From Entomortierella parvispora (Eukaryota > Mortierellomycota > Mortierellomycetes > Mortierellales > Mortierellaceae): 64,000 bases of DNA. The notes beneath the pieces were generated by a model. It did not search any database, had not been told where the DNA came from, and saw only the letters and a program-made list of their open reading frames with translations. A program made the position numbers and the translations under genes. Within the stretch, counting starts at the first letter, position 1. Each line of letters begins with the position of its first letter. Below are positions 1 to 9,054 of this stretch, one piece after another. The stretch is from assembly GCA_963573315.1 (NCBI GenBank), contig OY752144.1:186001-250000 (forward strand), given 5' to 3'.

Positions 1-121
1 ACTTCAGGATAGAAGACATACCATCTTGTTGGTTGGAGTAAACAGTGAAGAGTTTGCGGAACTCGGCGTTTGGGTCTTCTGGAGAGGATCCGGAATATGA
101 GCCACGAGTGACAAACGCCAT
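1..121 (-). CDS. Unrecognised protein, first exon only (partial)
   Basis: An ATG at 121 reading leftwards opens 33 codons (begins MAFVTRGSYSGSSPEDPN) and runs into a strong splice donor GTATGT at 21-16, so the first coding exon is probably 22-121 and the rest lies outside the window. A TATAAATA-like box on the minus strand near 263-270 is well placed for it. The peptide is polar, with no signal peptide or membrane segment, and I do not recognise it. It lies just outside the first unit of the repeat array and is divergently oriented to it. Confidence 0.4.
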   Translation of the reverse strand, partial: MAFVTRGSYSGSSPEDPNAEFRKLFTVYSNQQDGMSSILK

Positions 122-617
122 CTATTAGAAGAATGATCAATTGGGCCTTGTCAGCAGCATGGTTGAGGGTCTGTTCGGAATGGAAGCTAGAGCAGAAGAA
201 GGCGTCTTACGGTAGAGTGGTGAAGAGTTGTTGGATAAGTTGTAGAGTGTTTTCTTTCTCCTTATTTATAACATCACACGAACTGCCTCAACAATCTTGT
301 TCATGCAAGTACCTACGATTCTCACACTATTGGACAATGGCTGAGAGCACAGTCAGTATCGGGGCCTGAGGGAAGGACGGTATTCGATGCTTACGCTTCG
401 ATGCTTACGCTCCGCGAAGAAAGTCATCTTTGCTGCACGCGTTTGAAGAGCTCCTGCTGTGTATCAGTTTCACCTGGGGTAGAAGTTTGATACTCTGGCG
501 ACAAGTATGACCCGGGCCCTTGGGATAGTGCTGTCGTCCTCCGTATTACCGAAGAAATAAATCTAGACCTGTCGGCGCCCACGAAATTTTTTGCAGATGA
601 GAAACAAAAAAAAAAAA
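122..617. other. Unique 5' flank of the array
   Basis: No supportable gene. It holds the presumed promoter of the leftward gene at 121 and a short imperfect direct repeat (ttcgatgcttacgc twice, near 382-410). An A-run at about 606-616 abuts the first repeat unit, which starts at the conserved ttccatgcag at 618. Confidence 0.5.
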
Positions 618-1190
618 TTCCATGCAGAAAGTGGAGGCCAATGCACTCTTGCACAAAGGGTTCTATTTTCAAGGAAGAACGGGCAAGCGCTGCATTCATT
701 CAGTTAAGGCTGCCTCCTGAACACTAGGCTGCCTTCTTCGACGAATTGACATGCTCCGGTTTGGAGGTATCTATTGGTTCGAAGTGACCCGAAAAGTGTG
801 TGGCATGGTTCTCACGCCTTTTTTCCTGCGGGATTGCCTCATCAACAACTTTCTTTCAAGATCCGTAGGTTGATAGAATGAGGGGTTTCCCTAGCTGTTC
901 ACAAAAAAAAGTTGAAAAGGGTTGGAAGATGTGGTCTGTTCTTGGATGATGGTAAGCAAACGGGCACTTTTCCCGATTTCTTATCCACTCCCAGAAACAG
1001 TTGCGAGAAGGGGTTATCTGCACTGGTGTCAACGGCGTCATTACAAATGTGCCTTCTCGTTTCCCCAGCGATTTACGTATAACAAATAATGGTATCTTTG
1101 TTTTTCCCACAGATGAAGCAAGGGGTTCAATGGTGGGGGACAGTAACGGAAAGCGGCCTGCGCGGCTTTCAGCTTCCTTCAGCCGGGATC

Positions 1191-1200
1191 ATTGGCCAAT
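1191..1200 (+). promoter_or_regulatory. Palindromic CCAAT element upstream of A1
   Basis: The sequence attggccaat is a perfect palindrome with a CCAAT box on each strand, about 125 bp upstream of the TATA box. The same element is at 11483-11492 in unit 3 but is degraded to attgaccttt in unit 2. CCAAT boxes bind the HAP/NF-Y complex in fungi; use here is inferred. Confidence 0.45.
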
Positions 1201-1324
1201 GGCGCGATTGTTCTTCAAGATTAGTGTGTGTCGCGATTGCGCACTTACCATCCAAATAGGGGGGCGCAGGAACGAACGGGACAAACTGCTTACTTTGATA
1301 GTTTTGCGGTGGATATTCGTTTCC

Positions 1325-1332
1325 TATAAAAA
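1325..1332 (+). promoter_or_regulatory. TATA box of A1
   Basis: TATAAAAA lies 71 bp upstream of the A1 ATG. The same box, at the same spacing, precedes A2 and A3. Confidence 0.7.
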
Positions 1333-1395
1333 CCGCTCGCGAACCAGAGCTGATCATCACCATCCCAACTCCAGAAAAACCCAGACACCACCACA

Positions 1396-2300
1396 ATGCT
1401 CATTATCAAGTCACTCCTCATCCTTTGCTCAGGTACATCAACGGACTAGAAAATGAAATGTTCGGCGCAGTGGGCGCGCTCACAAATCTAACTTTTACCA
1501 ACAAACAATTGTGTTTTTCGCGTTTAGCTGCGGTCGTTTTGGCCAACAAGGCCGTCGTTTCTGGTGCAATTTTCGTTGGAGAGGATACAACTGACCCTTC
1601 CGCTGCGCCTGTCGATATCTTCAGGGAGGCCTATAACCATGCCTCTGCTACTTCCTCGCTCTTGGTTTATTCTGCAGTAGGGGCCGACTTCCACCCATCG
1701 ACCCAACCCTCAAAGACTCTCGAATCGTCGTTGGATGCCTTTCTCCAGAAGGCCTCTACTTTCCCCGGCTTCTTCCTTGAGCGCAGCGAGAGTGTTTCTG
1801 TCCCCCTAAACGGGTCGCTCTTTCAGTTTGAGGAGGTCATTCGAGAGTCAAACCCGGATTACGTTAACATAGCTCTCGTTGCTCGTAACCTCCGCGACTT
1901 GGTACCCGGGTACATTGTCAACCGAGACGTGAAAGAATGGATCCTGAGCCTCATCGTTATTGATAAGCCCAAGGGCGAGGATACTGTCAAGTTCGGCATT
2001 GTTCGTGTGACCTTGTCAATCGATACGGACAAAAAACACACGGCTATCATCCCCAAGCAAAGCGCAAGACTGAGCACCTCTGTTCTTAAGGTCAACTCGG
2101 GCTACTTGCAATCCTTCGCAGATAAGCTTGGTAATGCGATCCCCATCACCAGAGTCCGCGATGCCTTGGACTTCTTTGCCTCGCCCAAGGTGGAGGATCT
2201 TATCGGAGACTTGACCTTTTCCGCGGCCCCTTGCAACAAAAAGCCTGCGGTGTTCGCGAACCAAGCTCAGCGCGCCCTCTACAACTGGCAGGCTTTTTAA
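1396..2300 (+). CDS. A1: secreted protein of an undescribed tandem family
   Basis: Exons 1396-1432 and 1528-2300 join in frame to 269 aa; the 95-bp intron has GTACAT...TTTAG ends and reading through it gives a stop. Splicing completes a typical signal peptide (MLIIKSLLILCSAAVVLA, cleavage likely near A18), so the product should be secreted. The mature part is mixed helix/strand: an opening strand (VVSGAIFV), a helical stretch, the motif STFPGFFLE at about residues 116-124, another helical stretch with RNLRDLVPGY, long strands, and a final SAAPCNKK...YNW with a single mature-chain Cys. There are no transmembrane segments or catalytic motifs that I know. AATAAA at 2362 ends the transcript. It is paired with B1 downstream on the same strand. 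I recognise no named family; a pore-forming Cyt-like fold is a speculation only. Confidence 0.85.
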
Positions 2301-3554
2301 GAAGGGATGTGCGGCCGATTTGTCTTGTGTATCCTTTGGGATCGCTTTACACACATTGAAGAATAAAGTTGGTTCTTTCTCTTAAACAAACAAACAAACA
2401 TCATTCGTCCTTTTACTGTTCGAACTTTCAAGCACAGCCAGGGAGAAATCTTAATGTTACCAGTGTCGCAGAGATTGGGGTCGTTCCCCTATCCCCAAAG
2501 TGCATTGTCATGTTTTCCAGGGGCGAGGGGGAGGGGGGAAAATGCGGAAGTGTGGGAATGAGTGTTCTTTCTGGGCTCAACATCATGGGCTCGATGTTTC
2601 TTTTGATTTGGCGCGTCATCTCTACAGCTACTAGCTACTCTCTCTGTCTGCACAGGATACCAATCGATGGAGCAATCAAGAGGGCAATTGAGTGTTTGGA
2701 TCGTCATTTCTGAAGAGTGAAATTTGACTAGATTGATGCCAGACTCAATAACAGTCGTCAAAGGGAGCAGTGTTTTCATTGGGACGGTGGGGGAGAGGAG
2801 GGTGCGTGAGAGAAGCAAAATGAGCATGACGTGCAGCTTCTTAGTCCAAGCATGCATGTCCTTTGCAGCGTGGGGATTGGGTTAGGCGGAGAGCAAAGAA
2901 AAGATGTTCCAGACGATTATTGCTTCGATCAATTGATGGTCGAGTCTTGGTCCACGCCAACAGTCGTCATCCCTCGACAGTCGAGACGTTCTGGCCCAAT
3001 TCTTCATTCTACAAGAATGCAAAGACGGAGAATTTCCAACCCAATATGACAGACAAATCAAAGGGCCGTGGGATAGTGAGGAGGAGGAGCCAGAAGAGAA
3101 AGAGCAAGAAATACAGAGAAGAGACGAAGTCAATCTCGAAATTCATGGTCCCTCGCTTACGTGCGGACATTTTGAGGCCACGATACTACTCAACGCGAAG
3201 ACAGACCTATGATATCAACTCGAGAAACAAAAGGTTCAGTGTTGTCGGCCGAGTGGTTTCTGTGCCACCGCTGCTTGTTCCTTTTCTTTCTCATTTCCTT
3301 TCTTCCATGGATGAGGCAAGAGGTAAACGCGTTGTAGTGGATTCGATGAGTTCTCATCCAGTGAGACCCACAAAAGTACTCACGAAATACCTGAATGAAA
3401 GAGATGCACCTTTCCTGGGGATTGCAGTCATCAGTTGGAAAATGCAAGGTCGCCGCACACGCCTCGCTCACGCGCCCTGACCAGTTTTTAGACGGGGCGT
3501 TGCAGCAATGTTGTTGCAATGTCGATCATCCGGGTAGGGGTTTTTTCATAGTTT

Positions 3555-3567
3555 CAGCTGACAGCTG
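3555..3567 (+). promoter_or_regulatory. Double E-box upstream of B1
   Basis: Two CAGCTG hexamers separated by one A (CAGCTGACAGCTG), 66 bp upstream of the B1 TATA box. The element is preserved without change in front of all three B genes. CAGCTG is a bHLH-type E-box; the factor is unknown. Confidence 0.5.
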
Positions 3568-3633
3568 TTCATTGATTTGAGTCATTTTCACCTGTTCTTT
3601 GCTTTTCTCACAGTGGAACGTGATGAATTTGTG

Positions 3634-3641
3634 TATATAAA
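3634..3641 (+). promoter_or_regulatory. TATA box of B1
   Basis: TATATAAA followed by gacggtctcat, 190 bp upstream of the ATG. The same block precedes B2 and B3. Confidence 0.65.
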
Positions 3642-3823
3642 GACGGTCTCATTTGCCTTCAGTTTCATTCCGTACTCTCTTGCAAGCCTCCTTCTCCTTT
3701 ACACTCAAGCCAAAAGCAGCCTCCCTAAGAGTAAACACTTCAAGAAGCAACTTTGACTTGAAGCTCGCCCCACTAATCTCCATTTAATCAAAGTTCCTCG
3801 ATATAAACAGACATAGATTCGTC

Positions 3824-4687
3824 ATGAACATGGACCAGTGTCAGCCTGAGGAAATCGACAACATCCAGCGATGGGTCCAGGGCCGTCCCCAACGTGGTCT
3901 TCCTCGAAATGTACCAGTGCCCGCGCCCGCCGGCAGAAACACTGATGTGGTGTGCCACCCGTACTACTATCGGGTACAAAAGCAAAGCTCCTCTGGTGTC
4001 GAGAGATGGAGAAACCCCGAGCTTCACCCCGATTGCGCCGCGGCCGTGTTGCAACACTCGGCCAAACTGTCGAACTTTGTACCTACAAGCGGTCTCGAGA
4101 ACCTGTCGGTCCAGTTCAATGACTATATCCACCGCGTCTCCACCTTCCCCGGATTCATCCTCGAGAAGAACGAGCATTTTTCGGGGATCTGCCTACAACC
4201 GGACATCAGTTGCATGATCAGCCAGCTCGTGGATTCCTATGTGGGTTACGGTTCCGGTGACATTGAGAAGATTGTTCAGTCAGTCGAGAAGATGGCCGAG
4301 AGTATTATCAACAAGAGCTCTCCCTCCAGCGACCAAGCCATTTTCTCCCAGGACACGGTGACCAAGATTGGCAATGTTGTCTACATCACCATCTTCTATG
4401 CCCATCTGAGAATGAAGGTTGATGAAAGCGGCAAGAAGACGTACATTAGCCAAAATTACGTTATCAACCGCAGCTTGTTTCGCGTCAATACCTCGTACTT
4501 GATTGCCTACGCTGAGAAATTCAATGAGATGATCGGCGAAGGCGACCTCGATACATGGATTAGCGCACTCAGCTCCCCCACCGGCGGCCGCAAGTCGTGC
4601 TTCTTGAAGCATCTCCCTGATATCATTCAGAACCTTGAGGATACCAGAATCGTCAAAGAGCACAAGGCCCTTTCCAAAGAGGTGTAA
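3824..4687 (+). CDS. B1: intracellular-type partner protein of the tandem family
   Basis: Single uninterrupted frame of 287 aa; the ATG at 3824 is conserved in all three copies. There is no signal peptide and no membrane segment, so the protein is probably cytosolic unless exported unconventionally. The N-terminus is polar and Pro-rich (about residues 1-40), followed by CHPYYYRV, two predicted helices, RVSTFPGFILEKNE at about 102-116, a variable patch at about 117-125, two amphipathic helices (ISCMISQLVDSYVG; DIEKIVQSVEKMAE), then long strands through VYITIFYAHLRMKV and a C-terminal helix. The STFPGF core and the later FRVNTSYLIAYAEK segment match the A proteins (VNSGYLQSFADK), so A and B are likely distant paralogues. 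AATAAA at 4760. Family not recognised. Confidence 0.85.
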   Translation: MNMDQCQPEEIDNIQRWVQGRPQRGLPRNVPVPAPAGRNTDVVCHPYYYRVQKQSSSGVERWRNPELHPDCAAAVLQHSAKLSNFVPTSGLENLSVQFNDYIHRVSTFPGFILEKNEHFSGICLQPDISCMISQLVDSYVGYGSGDIEKIVQSVEKMAESIINKSSPSSDQAIFSQDTVTKIGNVVYITIFYAHLRMKVDESGKKTYISQNYVINRSLFRVNTSYLIAYAEKFNEMIGEGDLDTWISALSSPTGGRKSCFLKHLPDIIQNLEDTRIVKEHKALSKEV

Positions 4688-6511
4688 ACAAAGCCAATTT
4701 GGCTTGTTGGACGCCTGTATCTGTCTGTGACCATCCAAAGATATTTTTTCTAGAGGCGAAATAAAAACGTAGAAAAAACAACCTCGCCAGATATGGTCGG
4801 CCACTCTTTGTTTCCTCCCACTTTTTTTTGTAGAGCAGATCGAGTAGACAAGGGATGTATTGAACATACAGAGTATCGAACCGCCAAAGCCTCATGGGAG
4901 CAGCCATTCATGAGAGACTGTGTTTAGTGCTCGCTAGGCTCGCCAATTGCAAAAGAAAAGAAGGTCAGTGATTTCTTGGAAACACGAAAGGACAACGAAG
5001 AAACACGCGAATATGCCTGCACCTGTGCTACAGAGTCTCGGATCGGACTCATATTCAAAGCAGGTAGATTGTCTTCACAAACCCACCGCCGCGTGTGCTA
5101 ATGGCTACCAGCTGGGTGAGAAGAGAGGAATGGAGGCGATGAATTGCTGGAATATACGCTGAGAATGTCCTTTTCTGACTCGTTCTTTTCCATTCAGATA
5201 GCTCTACTTATAGTCATGTACAGAAAGGAAGCTGAATCCACCACAGAAGTAAAACAAGAAGGAGAAAAAGCAAGAAAGAGAGGCAAGAGCGAAGGTCAGA
5301 AGTGTGTGATGACTAAAGTGTAACTGTGATTTCTGAAAAGACAGTGTCCACATGTCACGGTCTGCAGGCGTCGTGGACGCGTTCGCGAAAAAATGACAAA
5401 GAAAGTGAGATAGTTAACGAGGACACATCGGCGGTACAACTGCGGGATGGTTTTGGTCACTGTCCACCCACAGGATGGCGAAGTAAAGGTGGCAGTCCAT
5501 CTTCAAATACTGTACAGTTCATCTGGACAGATGGAATGTCACTTCAATCTTGCAGTTTCTTTCTTCAATCCTCCATGCACACACACTCTGTCACCGACAT
5601 TGTCGGCTGTTACCTCCAGATAAACATTTCCACCCAATAAACCAAAAATAAAAAAGCTGTCTTGAATGTTCTCTCGGCTCAGTGTACAGTCTTTGGGAAG
5701 TACAAATACCAGGGAGGAAGGAGGAAGGTCTCAAAAGTTGTGTTGTTGGAATCTTGATCTACAGTCTTTCAAGTTAAAAGTTTTAAAAGAATAACAGGCT
5801 GTCTCAACCTAGTGCTTGCTCTTCCATGCAGGAAGGAAGTGGAGGCCCATGTACTCTTGCACGAAGGGTTCTATTTTCAAGAAGGACGGGTCAACGCCGC
5901 ACTCATTGACTTAGGGAGGCAGTGATCGCCGGTTTGGTGGTATCTATTGGTTCCAAGTGACCCGAATAGTGTGTGGCATGGTTCTCACGCCTCTTCCCCT
6001 GCGGGATTGCCTCATCAACCTTTTCCAAATCCGTAGGTGATTGAAAGTCAATAGATTACTGTAGCACGAGGGAGTTTTCAAGCGGTTCACGAAAAAAAGC
6101 TGAATGGGTTAGGAGGTGCAGCTTGTTCTTGGATGATGGTAAGCAAAGGGGCACTTTTCCCGATTGCCTCATCCACTCCCAGAAACAGTTGTCATGCAAA
6201 GCGAAAAGGGAGGGGTTGTCTGCACCGGCGTCAACGGCGTCACCACAATTGTGCCTTTTCGTTTCCCCAGCGATTTACGCACTGTGGATTCTGGTATCTT
6301 TGTTTTTCCCACAGACGAAGCAAGGGGTTCATTGGTGGGGGACAGTAACGGAAAGTAGCCTGCGTGGTTTTAAACTTCCTTCAGCCGGAACATTGACCTT
6401 TGGCGCGATTGTTCTAGTTTTGCAGTGAATCGTCGTTTCCTATAAAAACCACCCGCGACCAAAGGCGGATCCTCACCATCCCAACTCCAAAAAACTCCAC
6501 ACACTACAGAA
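4688..6511. other. B1-A2 intergenic region
   Basis: B1 3' UTR (AATAAA at 4760), the conserved unit tail (from about 4941), the unit junction at 5822, and the A2 upstream region. ORFs here are not preserved in the sister copies. The A2 promoter is shorter than those of A1 and A3. Confidence 0.6.
6441..6448 (+). promoter_or_regulatory. TATA box of A2
   Basis: TATAAAAA 71 bp upstream of the A2 ATG. Upstream of it about 85 bp present in units 1 and 3 is missing and the CCAAT palindrome is mutated. Confidence 0.65.
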
Positions 6512-7410
6512 ATGCTCGTTATCAAATCACTCCTCATCCTTTGCTCAGGTACATCAACGGACTAGAAAATGAAATGTTCGGCGCAAGTGGGCGCGCTCAC
6601 AAATCTAACTTTTGCTAACAAACAATTGTGTTTTTCGCGTTTATAATAGCTGCGATCGTTTTGGCCAACAAGGCCATCGTCTCTGGCGCCATTTTCGTTG
6701 GAGAGGATACAACTGACCCCTCCGCTGCGCCTGTCGACATCTTCAGGAAGGCCACGAACCATGCCTCTGCTGTTTCCTCCCTCCTGGTTTATTCTGCAGA
6801 AGGGGCCAACTTCCACCCATCGACTCAACCCTCAAAGTCCCTTGAATCGTCGTTTGGTGCCTTTATCGAGAAAGTCTCCACTTTTCCTGGCTTCTTCCTT
6901 GAGTACAGCGAGAGTGCTTCTGTCCCCCTAAACGGGTCGCTCTTTCAGTTTGAGGAGGTCATTCGAGGGTCAAACCCAGATTACCAGCAAGCTCTCATTG
7001 CTCGTAACCTCCGCGACTTGGTACCCGGGTACATTGTCAACCGCGACGTGAAAGAATGGATCCTGAGCCTCATCGTTATTGATAAGCCCAAGGGCGAGGA
7101 TACTGTCAAGTTCAGCTTTGTTCGTGTGACCTTGTCAATCGATACGGACAAAAAACACACGGCTATCATCCCCAAGCAAGACGCAAGACTGAGCACCACT
7201 GTTTTCAGGGTCATGGCGAGCTTCTTGCAATCCGGTGCAGATAAACTTGGTGAAGCGATCCCCATCACCAGAGTCCGCGATGCCTTGCACTTCTTGAACT
7301 CGCCCAAGGTGGAGAATGTCATCGGAGACTTTACCTTTTCCGCGGCCCCTTGCAACAAAAAGCCTACAGTGTTTGTGAACCAAGGTCAGCGCGCTCTCTA
7401 CAACTGGTAG
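6512..7410 (+). CDS. A2: secreted protein of the tandem family, short C-terminus
   Basis: Exons 6512-6548 and 6650-7410 join in frame to 265 aa. The intron is 101 bp, with the same donor as A1. The signal peptide is conserved (MLVIKSLLILCSAAIVLA). The chain follows A1 closely, with TFPGFFLE, RNLRDLVPGY, the strand region and SAAPCNKK. The stop is TAG at 7408 where A1 has CAG (Gln); the following GCT TTT TAA is still present, so A2 lost the last three residues (QAF). One residue is also missing near DY(V)NIAL. AATAAA at 7490. Its promoter lacks part of the region found in the other copies, so expression may differ. It is paired with B2. Confidence 0.83.
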
Positions 7411-8707
7411 GCTTTTTAAGAAGAGATCTGCGGTGTCTCTATACGATTTGTCTTGTCTATCCTTTGGGATCGCTTTACAGACATTGAAGAATAAAGTTGA
7501 TTCTCTTAACAAACAAACAAGCAACATTCGTCCTTTTACTTTCCGTACCTTCAAGCACAGCCAGGGAGGAACCTTAATGTTGCCAGTGTCGCACAGATTA
7601 GGGTCGTGCCCCTGTCCTTCATTTTTCGCCGAAAGTGCATTGTCATGTTTTCCAGGGGCGAGGGGCGAGGGGACGGGGGGAAAGTGCGGAAGTGTGAGAA
7701 TGAGTGTTCTTTCTGAGTTCAACATCATGGGTTCGATGTTTCTTTTGATTTGACGCGTCATCTTTGAAACTGCTAGATATTCTCTCTGTCTGCAGTTCCT
7801 GTGGGATAAACACACAGGATACCAATCGATAGAACAAGCAAGAGAGCATTGAGTGTTTGGATCGTTATCTCTGAAGAGTGAAGTTTGACCAGTTATTGAT
7901 GCTAGACTCAATAGCAGTCGTCAAGGGGAGCAATGTTTTCATTGGGACGGTGGGGGAGAGGAGGGTGCGTGAGAGAAGTAAAATGAGCATGACGTGCAGC
8001 TTCTGTGGGCCAAGCATGCATGTCCTTTGCAGCTTGGGGATTGGGTTAGGCGGAGAGCAAAGAAAAGATGTTCCAGACGATTATTGCTTCGATCAATTGA
8101 TGGTCGAGTCTTGATCCACGCCCACAGTCGTCATTCCTCGACAGTCGAGACGTTCTGGCCCAATTCTTCATTCTGTAAGAAAACAAAGACGGAGAATTTC
8201 TAACCCAATATGACAGACAAATCAATGGGCCATGGGATAGCGAAGAGGAAGAGCAAGAAGAGAGAGCAAGGAGTACAGAGAAGAGACGAAGTCAATGATC
8301 GAAATTCATGGTCCCTCGCTTACGTACAGACGTTTTGAGGCCACGATACTACCCAACGCGAAAAGAGACCTTTGATATCAACTCAAGAAACAAAAGATGC
8401 AGTGCTGTCGACGGTGAGACCAACCTTGTGGTTTCTGCGCGACCGCTGCTCGTTCTTCTATCTCTTTCGTTTTCCTTTCCTCCGTAGAGGAGGTAAGAGG
8501 TAGACGCGTTGCAGTGGATTTGATGGGTTTTCAGCCACTGAGATCACAGAAGTGCTGCACTCATCGAATACCTGAATAAAAGAAATGCACGCTTCCATGG
8601 GGTTTGAAAGGTCGCGACGGAGCACACGCCTCGCTGACCACTTTTTGGACGGGGCGTTGCGGCAATGTTGTTGCAATGCCGATTGTCTGGCTCTTTTTTC
8701 ATATTTT

Positions 8708-8720
8708 CAGCTGACAGCTG
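8708..8720 (+). promoter_or_regulatory. Double E-box upstream of B2
   Basis: CAGCTGACAGCTG, identical to the elements before B1 and B3, 131 bp upstream of the TATA box. Confidence 0.5.
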
Positions 8721-8851
8721 CTAACTGACTTGAACTCTTCAGCGAACACTACTTAATAATGAATCTCATGCTTCAACATGGAGATGGGGATGTAAGAGTC
8801 GTTTTCAGTCGTTCTTTACTTTTCCCACAGTGGGAACATGAGGCATTTGCG

Positions 8852-8859
8852 TATATAAG
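8852..8859 (+). promoter_or_regulatory. TATA box of B2
   Basis: TATATAAG, 203 bp upstream of the ATG, in the same context as the B1 and B3 boxes. Confidence 0.6.
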
Positions 8860-9054
8860 GATGGTCTCATCTGCCTTCAATCTCGTTCCATACTCTCTTG
8901 CAAGCCTCCTTCCCTTCTCTCCTTCCCTTCTACACTCCACCCAAAAGCAACATCCCTGAGAGTAAGCACATATGAGGCAGCTCTGACTTGAGGGTCACCC
9001 CATCAATCTCCATTTAATCACAGTTCCTCGGTATAAACAAAACATAGATTCGTC

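Larger units (their letters stand above)
2301..3823. other. A1-B1 spacer, strongly conserved
   Basis: No convincing gene on the plus strand. It contains the A1 3' UTR with a polyadenylation signal at 2362 and an acaaacaaacaaac run near 2388. A block at about 2740-3080 is nearly identical in all three units and carries a 41-codon minus-strand ORF at 2882-3007. The B1 promoter follows, with a double E-box at 3555 and a TATA box at 3634. Confidence 0.6.
618..5821 (+). repeat. Tandem repeat unit 1 (A1-B1)
   Basis: First of three head-to-tail copies. Units were delimited by the motif ttccatgcag followed by gtggaggcc, which recurs at 618, 5822 and 10989. The order inside is upstream region, A gene, conserved spacer, B gene, conserved tail. 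Long stretches match unit 2 almost base for base, including non-coding spacer (2740-3060 against 7905-8220). The array therefore arose by duplication of a whole A-B cassette. Confidence 0.9.
7411..9054. other. A2-B2 spacer
   Basis: Same organisation as 2301-3823. The conserved block (about 7905-8260) carries the minus-strand 41-codon ORF at 8046-8171. The double E-box is at 8708 and the TATA box at 8852. No plus-strand gene is supported. Confidence 0.6.

Noticed and set aside
1001-1170. Upstream reading frame shared by units 1 and 2 (CTGVNGV...FPSDLR...FPTDEARGS)
   Set aside because: It is broken by a deletion in unit 3, lies in the promoter zone, and its similarity is explained by duplication alone.
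3190-3519. 109-codon minus-strand ORF (and its counterpart at 8458-8676)
   Set aside because: The two copies share only short stretches in frame and then shift; not consistent with coding.
5326-5640. 104-codon plus-strand ORF in the tail of unit 1
   Set aside because: The same region of unit 2 (about 10530-10790) is frame-broken, so the frame is not conserved.
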